The position numbers and the translations under genes are program-made. Below, in pieces: positions 37,354-47,600 of a stretch of DNA of 64,000 nt. The notes under the pieces were generated by a model that was not told the origin of the DNA, did no database searches, and saw only the letters and a program-made list of their open reading frames with translations. Position 1 is the stretch's first letter; each line of letters begins with the position of its first letter. Origin of the DNA: Thiosymbion sp942492625. GTDB taxonomy: Bacteria; Pseudomonadota; Gammaproteobacteria; Chromatiales; Chromatiaceae. The stretch is from contig CALOFM010000005.1 in the NCBI GenBank assembly GCA_942492625.1, positions 62,001 through 126,000 of the forward strand. Reading direction: 5' to 3'.

Positions 37354-38373
37354 TCACCGCGCTGGCGGCGCGTAGAGCAAGCCACCGTCGCGCCACAAGG
37401 CGTTCAGGCCGCGCTTGATCTTGAGCTTGGAGTGTGCCCCCAGATTGCGCTCGAAGATCTCGGAATAGTTACCCACCTGCTCTATGACGCGGTGGCTCCA
37501 GCCGGGGTCCAGACCCAGCAGCTTCGCGGTTTCGCCGTCCGCATCGAGCAGAAGGCGGGTCTCTTCCGCCTTGGCCTGCTCACGGGCCCGGTCCGCATTG
37601 ACGGAGTCGATGCCCAGCTCCTCGGCGTCGATGAGCAGGAACAGGGTCCAGCGAACGATATCGAGCCAGCGTGCATCCCCCTTGCGCACCGCAGGCCCCA
37701 GCGGTTCCTTGGAGATCACCTCCCCCAAGATTCGGTGTGCTCCCGGGTCCTCCAGGGTGGTACGCAGGGAGAAGAGCTGCGACTGGTCGCTGGTCAGGGC
37801 GTCGCACTTGCCCTCCAGATAGGCCTGCGTGGCCGCATCCAGACTGTCGTAGGTCTGAAGCTGCAGCTCCATGCGGTGGCGCGTGAAATAGCGCTTGGCG
37901 TTGTCGGGGCTGGTGGAGCCCGCAAGGACGCAGATGCGCTTCCCGCCGAGCTCCAGTGTGGTCCTCAGGTCGGAGTCGCCGGGCACCATGAAGCCCTGAC
38001 CGTCGTGGTACAGGATGCCCGCGAAGGTCATGCCGTAGCCAAGATCACGCGACAGGGTCCAAGTGGTATTGCGGGTGAGCAGGTCGATGCGGCCCTCGTT
38101 GAGGGCCGTCATGCGATCCTCCGGCCCCAGGGGGACGAATTCCACCTTGTCCTTCTCGCCCAGGACCGCCGCCGCCACCGCGCGGCAGAAATCCACGTCC
38201 AGCCCGCCCCAGCTGTCGCCTTCGTCCTTGTAGGAAAGCCCCGGAAGGGCACCGTTCACGCCACAGCGCAGGGTGCCGCGCTCCTTGACCTCCTCCAGGG
38301 TGTCCGCGCACGACGCCTGGACCAGCCCCCCGGTCAGCACAATTCCCAGCAGCCAAAGAACGACAGTTCTCAT
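37354..38373 (-). CDS. General L-amino-acid ABC transporter substrate-binding protein (AapJ-like)
   Basis: This 339-aa protein has a signal peptide (MRTVVLWLLGIVLTGGLVQASC) and the AapJ-type SBP_bac_3 fold: TLEEVKERGTLRCGVNGALP and GDSWGGLDVDFCRAVAAAVL at the start, RIDLLTRNTTWTLSRD in the middle and WSHRVIEQVGNYSEIFERNL at the end. Such proteins capture polar amino acids in the periplasm. The permease and ATPase genes (aapQ, aapM, aapP) are absent from this neighbourhood, so the gene is either an orphan or works with proteins encoded elsewhere. Confidence 0.9.
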   Translation of the reverse strand: MRTVVLWLLGIVLTGGLVQASCADTLEEVKERGTLRCGVNGALPGLSYKDEGDSWGGLDVDFCRAVAAAVLGEKDKVEFVPLGPEDRMTALNEGRIDLLTRNTTWTLSRDLGYGMTFAGILYHDGQGFMVPGDSDLRTTLELGGKRICVLAGSTSPDNAKRYFTRHRMELQLQTYDSLDAATQAYLEGKCDALTSDQSQLFSLRTTLEDPGAHRILGEVISKEPLGPAVRKGDARWLDIVRWTLFLLIDAEELGIDSVNADRAREQAKAEETRLLLDADGETAKLLGLDPGWSHRVIEQVGNYSEIFERNLGAHSKLKIKRGLNALWRDGGLLYAPPAR

Positions 38374-38427
38374 GGGTGACCTCCTCGTGTCCGATGTTCT
38401 AGATATGCCCTGGTGCGCGGCCGCGGA

Positions 38428-38748
38428 TCACCAGCTGAACAATGCCCACTGGGGGACGTTCTCCTCGAACTGGCCCGCACCTCGGTTCCAGGCCAAGTCA
38501 CCGGAGCCGTCTTCATCCACCAGGTAATAGGGTGCGCCGACGCTCGGCGTGACCTTGATCATGTAGAGATTGTTGTTGACCCGGTACTCCTCCACCATCC
38601 GGTTCTCGTGCTCGCGCAGGGTGACCGCCGGAGCGATGTCGCTGCGTTGCACGCTCAGATCCAGGTCCGCGAGATCGCGGCTCTGGGCCGGACATTCGGT
38701 CGCCAGCACGATCGACAGCAGACAAAGGAGGCGCAGGGTCTTGGTCAT
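38428..38748 (-). CDS. DUF2782 family protein
   Basis: This 106-aa protein has a signal peptide (MTKTLRLLCLLSIVLATECPA) and the DUF2782 core EPAVTLREHENRMVEEYRVN-like segment, read here as APAVTLREHENRMVEEYRVN, followed by NNLYMIKVTPSVGAPYYLVD. The family is confined to gammaproteobacteria and its function is unknown. It lies 54 bases from the AapJ-like gene. Confidence 0.88.
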   Translation of the reverse strand: MTKTLRLLCLLSIVLATECPAQSRDLADLDLSVQRSDIAPAVTLREHENRMVEEYRVNNNLYMIKVTPSVGAPYYLVDEDGSGDLAWNRGAGQFEENVPQWALFSW

Positions 38749-38869
38749 GGAGCGGGCCCGGAAAGCTCGGAAAAAGCCGGCGGTATGGTATCAGGAAGGG
38801 TCGCCGTCAGCGAATGCGTGATCCTGAGGAATCGAGAGCAACCTCCTGAATTTGGAGCTGCAAACACCC

Positions 38870-41359
38870 TCACTCCGCCCGCCGGAGCGTCTGCAGCGGG
38901 GGGCGCACCAGCAGCGGATAGGTGGCCAGGGTCCCCGCCAGGCCAATCAGCAGCCCGCTTCCGCCCACGCCTGCCACCCAAAGCCAGGGATTGAGTTGGA
39001 ATTCAAGCCCGAAAAGCTCCCGCGCCAGCACAAACCCCGTGAGCTCGGCAAAGACGGATGCCAGCAAGCCCGCCAGCAGGCCCGCCGCGGTGAACTCAAC
39101 CGCCAGGCTGCCCAGCAGCCGCTTGCGCCGCGTGCCCAGGGTACGCAGCACGCCGTGCTCGATGCGGCGCTCCTCCAGACTGGCCTGGATGCCGGCGTAC
39201 ATCACCAGCATCCCGGCGGCAAGGGTAAACAGGAAGACATACTCCACGGCCATCACGCCCCTGTCCATGACCTGGCGGACCTGGCCGATCAGGGCGTCCA
39301 CGTCGAACAGGGTCACGCTGGGGAATTTCCTGACGAGATCCGCGACCAGCGCCTCGCGCTCGTCCGGAAGGTGAAAGCTGGTGACATAGGTCGCCGCCTC
39401 GGACCCCAGCAGAGAGCGCGGGGCGATGACGAAAAAGTTCACGTTGAAGCTGTCCCACTGCACGCTGCGCAGGCTGGTGATCTCGGCTTGGATCTCGCGC
39501 CCGGACACCCAGAACCCCAGCCTGTCACCGAGCTTCAGCCCCAGGGTCCGGGCCAGACCCTCCTCTACCGAGAGCTGGGGTGCATCATCCGGCGCGTCCC
39601 ACCAACGCCCGGCCACGATCCGATTGTCCGCCTGGGGCCGATCGCTCCAGCTCAAATTGAACTCCCGAGCCGCCAGCCGTTGCGCACGGGGATCCGCGTA
39701 AGCATCGGGGTCCACGGGCTCGTCGTTGATGCGCACCAGCCGCCCGCGAATCATGGGGAAGAGTCCGGAATAGGCGAGCCCGTTCTCCTCGAAGAAACCG
39801 CGCAGGGGCTCCAGCTCACCGGGTTGCACGTTGATCAGGAAGTGATCCGGTGCCCCCTCCGGCAGGCTGTCCTGCCAGGTACGCAGCAGATCCACCCGCA
39901 CCACGGCCAGCAGCAGCAGGGCCAGGATCCCCAGACCGAAACCGGTAATCTGCAGCGTCGCACCCGCCGGGCGCCGCGTGAGTGCAGCCAATCCAAGGCG
40001 CCAGATCCCGCGCGTGCGCCCGGTCAAGGCGCCGGCAATCCGGATCAGCGCAGCAACCGCGGCCACCAGCGAGACCAGGGTTCCGCCGACGCCCGCCAGC
40101 AGCTTCCAGGCCAGCTGCGTATCCCCCGCCTGCCAGAAGATGAGCAGCGTCATTGCCCCTGCAGCGGCGAGCACCGCCGCAAAGGCGGAGGCCCGTGGCG
40201 TTCCCAGGTCCCGGCGCAGTGCGCGAAGGGGGGGTACACGCGCGAGCTGGAACAGGGGCGGAAGGGAAAAGCCGAGCAGTGCGACCAGGCCGGTACCCAC
40301 CCCCACGGCGAGCGGACGCAACGAGGGAGCAGGCAGCTCGGGACCGAACCAGTCCGCCAGCATGGCCGCCAGACCAGCCTGGGTGAGGAAACCGATCAGG
40401 CAACCCAGGGAGCTGGCCGCCAGGCCGAACAGGGCGAGGCGCAGCACGAAGACCCGGGTGAGCAGATGACGGTGGGCACCCAGACAACGCATCACCGCCA
40501 CGGCATCAATTTGGCGCTCTACCAGCCGGCGGCTGGCCAGCGCAATGGCCGCCCCGGCCACCAACAGAGTGACCAGGGTGGACAAGTGCAGAAAACGGGA
40601 CGCGCGATCCACCGCAGAGGAGAACTCGGGACGTGCCTCCCGGGCATCCACCAGGCGGGTGTTGGACGGTAGCCCCGCCTGCACGAGCCGCTTGAAGGCA
40701 TCCACGGAGCCGACCTCACCGGCAACCAGGAGGCGGTATCGGACCCGGCTCGCCGGGGTCACCAAGCCGGTGGCGGGGATATCCAGCAGGTTGATCATGG
40801 CGCGAGGGGCGAGCTGGAACAGGTTGCCGCCCCGGTCCGGCTCGTAGGTGATCAGCTTGCCGATATGCAGCTTCGTCTCCCCCACACCGAGACCGTCCCC
40901 CGGCGCGGCCGCGAGCAGATGCAGCAAACGCGGCTCGATCCAGACCTCGCCTTCGGCGGGACCCTCCGCCGGCTGCTCCTCTGCACCCGCCAGACCCGGG
41001 CGCACGCGCATCCGTCCGCGCAGGGGATACGCCGGATCAACGGCTTTGACCTGGACCAGCTGCGGACCCTGCGCACCCATTACCACGCTGGGAAACTCCA
41101 GGGTAGTGGCGGTCGAAAGGCCCAATGCGCGCGCCTGCGCAGCGAACCGGGCCGGAATTGGGGCCGATCCGTCCAGTAGCAGATCCGCGGCGATCAGCTC
41201 TCCACCCTGGCGCTGCATGGCCCGCTCGACGCGGTCGGTGAAGAAGCCGACGGCGGTGATCGCGGCTACCGTGAGCACCAACGCCGCCGCCAACAGATAG
41301 AGCTCGCCGCTGCGCCAGTCCTGCTTGAGCAAACGCAAACCAATGCGCAGGGACTTCAA
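38870..41359 (-). CDS. ABC transporter permease, FtsX/MacB-like (YbbP family)
   Basis: This protein of about 829 aa is a large FtsX-type permease of the YbbP family, with TM helices near the N-terminus (YLLAAALVLTVAAITAVGFF), a middle cluster (HLSTLVTLLVAGAAIALASR) and a C-terminal cluster (EYVFLFTLAAGMLVMYAGIQ). I start it at TTG 41359 because it overlaps the ATPase stop by three bases and gives LKSLRIGLRLLKQDWRSGEL, the family N-terminus. It forms an exporter pair with the adjacent ATPase. Substrate is unknown; E. coli YbbAP lies next to tesA as here. Confidence 0.9.
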   Translation of the reverse strand: MKSLRIGLRLLKQDWRSGELYLLAAALVLTVAAITAVGFFTDRVERAMQRQGGELIAADLLLDGSAPIPARFAAQARALGLSTATTLEFPSVVMGAQGPQLVQVKAVDPAYPLRGRMRVRPGLAGAEEQPAEGPAEGEVWIEPRLLHLLAAAPGDGLGVGETKLHIGKLITYEPDRGGNLFQLAPRAMINLLDIPATGLVTPASRVRYRLLVAGEVGSVDAFKRLVQAGLPSNTRLVDAREARPEFSSAVDRASRFLHLSTLVTLLVAGAAIALASRRLVERQIDAVAVMRCLGAHRHLLTRVFVLRLALFGLAASSLGCLIGFLTQAGLAAMLADWFGPELPAPSLRPLAVGVGTGLVALLGFSLPPLFQLARVPPLRALRRDLGTPRASAFAAVLAAAGAMTLLIFWQAGDTQLAWKLLAGVGGTLVSLVAAVAALIRIAGALTGRTRGIWRLGLAALTRRPAGATLQITGFGLGILALLLLAVVRVDLLRTWQDSLPEGAPDHFLINVQPGELEPLRGFFEENGLAYSGLFPMIRGRLVRINDEPVDPDAYADPRAQRLAAREFNLSWSDRPQADNRIVAGRWWDAPDDAPQLSVEEGLARTLGLKLGDRLGFWVSGREIQAEITSLRSVQWDSFNVNFFVIAPRSLLGSEAATYVTSFHLPDEREALVADLVRKFPSVTLFDVDALIGQVRQVMDRGVMAVEYVFLFTLAAGMLVMYAGIQASLEERRIEHGVLRTLGTRRKRLLGSLAVEFTAAGLLAGLLASVFAELTGFVLARELFGLEFQLNPWLWVAGVGGSGLLIGLAGTLATYPLLVRPPLQTLRRAE

Positions 41360-42045
41360 CTCAGGGCCTCCAGGTGACCAGCCCGCATCAGCAGACGCCG
41401 GTCGCAACGCCCCGCCAAACGGGGGTCGTGGGTCACCAGGACCAGTGCAGCACCAGTGTCACGGCGTAGGTCCAGCAGCAACTCGATCACCTGCTCGCCG
41501 GTGGTCTGGTCCAGGTTGCCCGTGGGCTCGTCGGCGAAAAGAATGGCCGGGCGCGGCGCGAAGGCGCGCGCGATGGCCGCGCGCTGCTGCTCGCCGCCGG
41601 AGAGCTGCCGGGGATAGTGGCCGGCGCGTTCGGTGAGACCGACCCCAGCCAGGGCCTCGGCAGCGATGCGGTCCGCATCCGCCGTTCCGCTCAGTTCCAG
41701 GGGCAGCAGGACATTCTCCAGTGCGGTGAGGGTCGGCAGAAGTTGAAAGTTCTGGAACACGAAGCCCACCCGGCCTTCGCGCAGGGCCGCGCGGTCATCT
41801 TCGTCCAGCGCGACCAGGTTTTCGCCGCACAGCCAGACCTCTCCGCTGCTCGCGTGATCCAGGCCCGCCAGCAGACCGAGGAGGGTCGACTTGCCGGAGC
41901 CGGACGCCCCGAGTATGGCCACCGCCTCGCCGCGGCACACCTCCATGTGCAGATCTTGGAGTATGGTCAAGCGACCGCCGGGGCCGTTAACATGCTTGCC
42001 CAGCCCCTCGGCCACGGAGACCAAATTGTCCCTGTCTGCTGTCAT
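41356..42045 (-). CDS. ybbA: ABC transporter ATP-binding protein (YbbA family)
   Basis: This 229-aa ATPase has intact motifs: Walker A GASGSGKST, Q-loop FVFQNFQLLP, signature LSGGEQQRAAIARAF, Walker B ILFADEPTGNLD and H-loop LVTHDPRLA. It belongs to the LolD/MacB-type group and pairs with the overlapping FtsX-type permease. Its start codon overlaps that of tesA on the other strand, with the four bases CATG at 42043-42046 serving both. The same divergent tesA/ybbA arrangement is known in E. coli, which supports the symbol. Confidence 0.94.
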   Translation of the reverse strand: MTADRDNLVSVAEGLGKHVNGPGGRLTILQDLHMEVCRGEAVAILGASGSGKSTLLGLLAGLDHASSGEVWLCGENLVALDEDDRAALREGRVGFVFQNFQLLPTLTALENVLLPLELSGTADADRIAAEALAGVGLTERAGHYPRQLSGGEQQRAAIARAFAPRPAILFADEPTGNLDQTTGEQVIELLLDLRRDTGAALVLVTHDPRLAGRCDRRLLMRAGHLEALS

Positions 42046-42661
42046 GATTCGATTTTGCCTGCTTGCCGGTCTATTGATGCCGGCCGCTACCCGCGCTGAG
42101 GGCGGGCCGATGATCCTGGTACTCGGAGACAGCCTGAGTGCAGGCTACGGGCTTTCCCGGGAGAGCGGCTGGGTTCGGTTGCTCGAGCAACGCCTGGCCG
42201 ATCGAGGCTTCCCCCACCGCGTGATCAACGCCAGTGTATCCGGAGACACCACCGCGGGAGGCCTCACTCGGTTGCCGCCGCTGTTGGAGCGCCGCGCGCC
42301 GGATGTGCTGATCATCGAGCTAGGGGCCAACGATGGCCTGCGCGGTATCACCTTCGATGAGATCGGCGCCAACCTGACGCGACTGATCCAGCTCGGCAAG
42401 GAATCCGGCGCCCGAATTCTGGTCATAGGCAATCGCCTGCCGCCCAATTACGGTGCGGCCTACGCGAGCCGCTTTCAAGCGCTGTTCAGAGACGTGGCAC
42501 AGCGCGAGAAGGTTGCATTGGTATCCCGGCTACTGGCCGGCGTGGCGGACGACTGGGGACTCATGCAGGCGGACGGTCTGCACCCGACGGCGGATGCCCA
42601 GCCCAGGATGCTGGACAACGTCTGGCCGGGCCTCGAGCCGCTGCTGCGGGAAAGCCCTTAG
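42044..42661 (+). CDS. tesA: Arylesterase/acyl-CoA thioesterase I-like (GDSL family)
   Basis: This protein of about 205 aa has a short signal peptide (MIRFCLLAGLLMPAATRA) and the SGNH/GDSL hydrolase blocks: LVLGDSLSAGYG with the nucleophilic serine, the SGDTTAGG glycine block, LGANDGLRG, and DGLHPTADAQ with the catalytic Asp-His. TesA acts in the periplasm as thioesterase, lysophospholipase and esterase. The ATG at 42044 is shared by overlap with the divergent ATPase start. Length and motifs are normal. Confidence 0.94.
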   Translation: MIRFCLLAGLLMPAATRAEGGPMILVLGDSLSAGYGLSRESGWVRLLEQRLADRGFPHRVINASVSGDTTAGGLTRLPPLLERRAPDVLIIELGANDGLRGITFDEIGANLTRLIQLGKESGARILVIGNRLPPNYGAAYASRFQALFRDVAQREKVALVSRLLAGVADDWGLMQADGLHPTADAQPRMLDNVWPGLEPLLRESP

Positions 42662-42742
42662 GCACCGGATGAGTAACCCTGGAATATCCACACTCGATTT
42701 CTGGTAAGCAACGATACGCAGGAACAATAACGGGAGGCAACC

Positions 42743-43870
42743 ATGCCACGCGTCACCATCGTCGGTGCAGGTTTCGCCGCGCTCACGGCCGTCCAGGCCT
42801 TGCGGGACTCCGCCCGGAAGACAGACATCACGGTTGTGAGCCCCGAGGCGGAGCTCCTCTATTACCCCTCGCTCATCTGGATTCCTACGGGACTGCGTAC
42901 GGGCGACGACCTGCGCGTGCCCCTGAAAGGCTTCTTCCGTCGCCTGGGCTTGAGCCACCTGGCAGCGGAGGCCACCGGTCTGCGCGACGGCGGGCGCGTT
43001 CTGGAGACAACGGCCGGGGACGTCGCCAACGACGGCCTCATCATCGGCTCGGGAGGTCGCTTCATCAAGAAGCTGCCGGGTATCGAGCACACCATCACCC
43101 CCTGCGAGGGCATTGCCGCCGCCGAACGCATCCGCGAACGTCTGCAGGAGATGCAAGGCGGAACAATAGCCATGGGCTTCGCCGGCAATCCGAAGGAGCC
43201 CTCCGCCATGCGCGGCGGCCCCATGTTCGAGTTCCTCTTCGGCATCGACAACCACCTGCGAAAACAAAAACGCCGGGAGAAATTCAAGCTGGTTTTCTTC
43301 ACACCCGCGGAAAAACCGGGGCAGCGTCTTGGGCCGAAGGCCGTACAAGGCCTGATGGACGAGATGCGCAAGCAGGACATCCACAGCCATTTAGGCCACA
43401 AGCTGAAGGGCTTCACTGAGAAAAAGGTGATGACCCAAGGCGGAGACATCGACGCCGACCTGATCATCTTCATGCCTGGCATGACCGGTAACCAGTGGTT
43501 CGACAACACCGACCTGCCTCGCTCCGAGGGCGGCATGATCAAGGCCGACAAGCACTGCCGGGTAGAAGGGCTGGAGCGGGTGTACGTGGCCGGAGACTCC
43601 GGAAGCTTCCCCGGCCCCGACTGGATGCCGAAGCAAGCCCACATGGCGGACCTGCAGGCCAAGGCTGCCGCCGCGAACCTGGCCGCCGAGATCAAGGGCG
43701 ATCAGCCTACGGAGACCTTCAAGGTGGAGTTGTTGTGCATCGTAGACGCCAACGACCGCGGCATGCTGGTAGCCCGGACCGAGAAACGCAACCTGGTGCT
43801 GCCCTCCATGCGCATATTCCACTGGATCAAACGGGGATTCGAGTGGTGGTATCTGCGGCGGTATCGTTGA
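42743..43870 (+). CDS. Sulfide:quinone oxidoreductase-like FAD flavoprotein
   Basis: This 375-aa protein has a Rossmann FAD motif (RVTIVGAGFAALTAVQAL), a mid-domain MPGMTGNQWF and the second FAD motif VYVAGDSGSFPGPDWMPKQA HM-type ending, as in the SQR/NDH-2 superfamily; the C-terminal WIKRGFEWWYLRRYR is a membrane-binding amphipathic tail seen in SQR. It would oxidise sulfide or another donor and reduce quinone. Only Cys121, Cys272 and Cys332 are present. The middle redox cysteine of canonical SQR is not seen; the equivalent region is SAMRGGPMFE. A strong GGGAGG ribosome binding site precedes the ATG. Confidence 0.83.
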   Translation: MPRVTIVGAGFAALTAVQALRDSARKTDITVVSPEAELLYYPSLIWIPTGLRTGDDLRVPLKGFFRRLGLSHLAAEATGLRDGGRVLETTAGDVANDGLIIGSGGRFIKKLPGIEHTITPCEGIAAAERIRERLQEMQGGTIAMGFAGNPKEPSAMRGGPMFEFLFGIDNHLRKQKRREKFKLVFFTPAEKPGQRLGPKAVQGLMDEMRKQDIHSHLGHKLKGFTEKKVMTQGGDIDADLIIFMPGMTGNQWFDNTDLPRSEGGMIKADKHCRVEGLERVYVAGDSGSFPGPDWMPKQAHMADLQAKAAAANLAAEIKGDQPTETFKVELLCIVDANDRGMLVARTEKRNLVLPSMRIFHWIKRGFEWWYLRRYR

Positions 43871-44015
43871 CGCGAGTTTCTTCGGCAGCAAGGCGAAGGT
43901 TGGCAGATTGCACCCTCTGGTTCTCTCTGCCGCACCGAGCATCGCAGAGATTGCTGTATGAGCCCAACGGGGGCGCGCCAGGATGGCGCGCATTCGTAAA
44001 CGCTGAAGTGAGAAG

Positions 44016-44902
<887 letters not shown>

Positions 44903-45376
44903 AGGAAATGCCTGCAGAAAAAGTTAACCGGTTGCCAAAGAAATACTCTACGAGCCTTGATGATTGCTTATCCTGACCGGAATCACCACGGCATCCGAAA
45001 ACCCAGTTTCCGAATGCCTTCATGTTCAGTCGCTTGAGCGCCTTACCATGGCGATGCATACCTGCAGGACCAGAAACATGAACAGACCGGCGTCTTCCCA
45101 ACGGGTTGGAGACGCAGCAGTGGAAATCGACCGGTCAATGCGTACCATCGTACCCTTAAGCGATTCCGCAACACTGGACCCCAAGCGAGGCCCTCGGCCG
45201 CGGTAGCGATTGCAGAGAGTTTCTCACCTATGCCTGGGCCAGACAGCAGGGACGAGAGGGTGGCGACCCTGCTGCGTGGGCTCCATGCCCTCGCCAGCGC
45301 ACTTCTCTGAGAATCCGCAAGTGAACCAACTGAACGCCGCAGCCATTCATAGCACGCACGCAAAGGAACAGATCGC
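44903..45376. other. Intergenic stretch without a firmly supported gene
   Basis: No recognised gene lies here. A plus-strand open frame without a start ends at 45309 with a plausible helix (DERVATLLRGLHALASALL), which may be the tail of a lost gene. The last 60 bases should hold the promoter and ribosome binding site (AAGGAACAG) of the methyltransferase gene. Confidence 0.45.
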
Positions 45377-46573
45377 ATGAGCACACCAACCCTCCGGCTC
45401 AAGAAAGACCAGGAACGCCGCCTGCTCGCCGGTCACTGCTGGATCTACAGCAACGAGGTCGACACGCAGGCGACGCCTCTCAAGGACTTCGAGCCCGGGC
45501 AGCCGGTCCAGATCCTGAGCCACCGAGGGCGCTGGATCGGCCACGGCTACGTCAACCCGCACTCCCTGATCTGCGCCCGCCTGGTGAGCCGCGCGAGCAA
45601 ACGACCCCTGAGTCCCGCCCTCTGGACGCAGCGTATCCGCATGGCTCTGGACCTGCGCGAGCGGCTTTACGCGCGCCCCTTCTATCGGCTGATCTTCGGC
45701 GAGAGCGACGGGCTGCCGGGCCTGATCGTCGACCGCTACGGCGACCTGCTGGCGGTGCAGATCACCACCGCCGGCATGGAGCGGGAGAGGGCCGACGTCC
45801 TCACTGCCCTGGAGCAGGTACTACGCCCCAAGGCCATCGTCCTGCGCAACGACACCCCGGTTCGGGAGCTGGAAGGCCTGGACCAAGTTGTGGAGACGGT
45901 GCTGGGCGACCCGCCCGACGACCTAGCGCTGGAAGAAGGCGGCACCCGCTTCCTGGTCTCCCCACTGAGCGGGCAGAAGACCGGCTGGTTCTACGACCAA
46001 GCCGAGAACCGCACCCGCCTCCCGCGTTTCGGGACGCCAAACAGGGTGTTGGACATATGCAGCTTTGTGGGTGCCTGGGGTGTGCAAACCGCGGTCGCAG
46101 GCGCGGAAGAGGTAGTGTGCGTGGACAGCTCCCCGGCGGCGCTGGAGCGGGCCGGGGAGAACGCGGACCGCAACGGGGTCGTGTCGCGGGTCAGCGGACT
46201 GCAGGGTGACGCATTCGATGTGCTGCGGGTTCTGCGCGAGCAGCAGGAACGCTTCGATCTGGTGATCCTGGACCCCCCCGCCTTCATCAAGCGGCGCAAG
46301 GACGAGAAAGAAGGTGTCCGGGCGTACGAGCGCCTGAACCGGCTCGGCCTCGAGCTGTTGGAATCCGGGGGCCTGCTGGTCACCTCATCCTGCTCCTTTC
46401 ACATGGGACGCGACGGCTTTCTGCGCACCGTCCAGCAGGCGGCCCGGCGCGCCGACCGCAGCCTCCAGCTGTTGGAGGCGGGAGGCCAGGGCCCGGACCA
46501 CCCGGTCCACCCGGCGATCCCGGAAACGGCCTATCTCAAGACCTTCTTCTTTCGGGTTCTGCCCGAGTTTTGA
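45377..46573 (+). CDS. rlmI: Class I rRNA methyltransferase (RlmI-like, m5C)
   Basis: This 398-aa protein has an N-terminal PUA domain (LRLKKDQERRLLAGHCWIYS) and a C-terminal SAM-dependent methyltransferase. Family motifs include IFGESDGLPGLIVDRYGD, SGQKTGWFYDQAENR (RlmI/RlmK signature), VLDICSFVGAWGVQTAVAGA for SAM binding and ILDPPAFIKRRKD with the catalytic region, followed by the TSSCSFHM cysteine. E. coli RlmI methylates C1962 of 23S rRNA and is 396 aa long. The match in length and motifs makes the assignment likely. Confidence 0.92.
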   Translation: MSTPTLRLKKDQERRLLAGHCWIYSNEVDTQATPLKDFEPGQPVQILSHRGRWIGHGYVNPHSLICARLVSRASKRPLSPALWTQRIRMALDLRERLYARPFYRLIFGESDGLPGLIVDRYGDLLAVQITTAGMERERADVLTALEQVLRPKAIVLRNDTPVRELEGLDQVVETVLGDPPDDLALEEGGTRFLVSPLSGQKTGWFYDQAENRTRLPRFGTPNRVLDICSFVGAWGVQTAVAGAEEVVCVDSSPAALERAGENADRNGVVSRVSGLQGDAFDVLRVLREQQERFDLVILDPPAFIKRRKDEKEGVRAYERLNRLGLELLESGGLLVTSSCSFHMGRDGFLRTVQQAARRADRSLQLLEAGGQGPDHPVHPAIPETAYLKTFFFRVLPEF

Positions 46574-46749
46574 CCCCGACTCGCCTGGAAACCGGGACGG
46601 CCTCGGCGGACATCGTCCTGGTGGGCGAACTTGGACCGGAGGAGCGGGGCAAAAACAATTGGCGCATTCTCAGCAGGTTGCATACAATTCCTAAAATTTA
46701 GATCCACTCCGGCTTCCAAGCGCAGATCCAACCCGAGAGGAAACACACC

Positions 46750-47346
46750 ATGAGACACCAAAAGGTCGATCTGCCCACAGGCACATCGCGGTTTCCCGCC
46801 CGAGCCGAACCCTCCGCGGGCTCCCACTTCCGTTTGCTCGCTCCCCTAGTCGCCGCCGCACTCGCGGCCGTCCTGATTGCCGGTTGCGCAGGCGCACCTC
46901 CTACGCCCAAGCTGTCCAGGGCAGATAAGGTGGTCGTCAAGAAATCCGAACGCAAAATGCAGCTCATCCAAGCCGGGCGGGTCGTGCGGGAGTACAAAAT
47001 CGCACTCGGCGACCGGCCGCGGGGTCACAAGATGGGGGAGGGAGACGAAAGAACGCCGGAAGGCGATTACATCCTCGACTGGCGCAATCCCAACAGCCGC
47101 TTTCACAAATCCATCCATGTGTCCTATCCCAATGAAAGGGACATCAGGTTCGCCAGCTTCATGGGCGACAGCCCGGGCGGCATGATCATGATCCACGGCC
47201 AACCGAATCACATCCGCTCCGCCAAGATCAAAGCCGAATACAAGCGCCGCGACTGGACCGACGGCTGTATCGCCGTACAGAACCACGAGATGGACGAGAT
47301 CTGGCGGACCGTGCGCGACGGCACGCCGATTAAGATCCTGCCCTGA
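46750..47346 (+). CDS. L,D-transpeptidase (YkuD/YafK-type) lipoprotein
   Basis: This 198-aa protein has a TM/signal segment (LLAPLVAAALAAVLIAG) ending in a lipobox LIAGC, followed by an L,D-transpeptidase catalytic domain. The catalytic signature is MIMIHGQ with the general-base histidine, then DWTDGCIAVQN with the nucleophilic cysteine. The protein would cross-link or modify peptidoglycan in the periplasm, as YafK/DpaA-type enzymes do. The 30-residue hydrophilic N-terminus before the signal is unusual, and a later start cannot be excluded. Confidence 0.88.
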   Translation: MRHQKVDLPTGTSRFPARAEPSAGSHFRLLAPLVAAALAAVLIAGCAGAPPTPKLSRADKVVVKKSERKMQLIQAGRVVREYKIALGDRPRGHKMGEGDERTPEGDYILDWRNPNSRFHKSIHVSYPNERDIRFASFMGDSPGGMIMIHGQPNHIRSAKIKAEYKRRDWTDGCIAVQNHEMDEIWRTVRDGTPIKILP

Positions 47347-47429
47347 CCCGCACCTCGCGCCCTCGGCACGGAGCGGCCGCTCGACTCCGGGAAGATCCGC
47401 GCCGCCTGCTGCCCTTACGTATGACTGTG

Positions 47430-47461
47430 GCGGGGACAGGTTGAATCCAGCCTGTCCCCGC
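47430..47461. repeat. REP-like palindrome
   Basis: A perfect eleven-base-pair inverted repeat, GCGGGGACAGG and CCTGTCCCCGC, with a ten-base loop lies between the transpeptidase and HAD genes. There is no T run, so it is not a normal terminator. The sequence resembles repetitive extragenic palindromes; other copies were not found in this window. Confidence 0.6.
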
Positions 47462-47600
47462 TGTTCCCGCCGCTCGAAGCTAGGACGCGTGCCTTCGACC
47501 GCTGATTGTGCAGCGAGGCTCGCAACGCCGGCGCCACGGCCGAAGCCTAAACATTGCCGGTCGACCGAAAGCGACTCAGCTCTGGAAGTACCCGACACGC

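Noticed and set aside
45043..45402. 119-codon minus-strand frame before rlmI
   Set aside because: No domain, no ribosome binding site and overlap with the rlmI start region.
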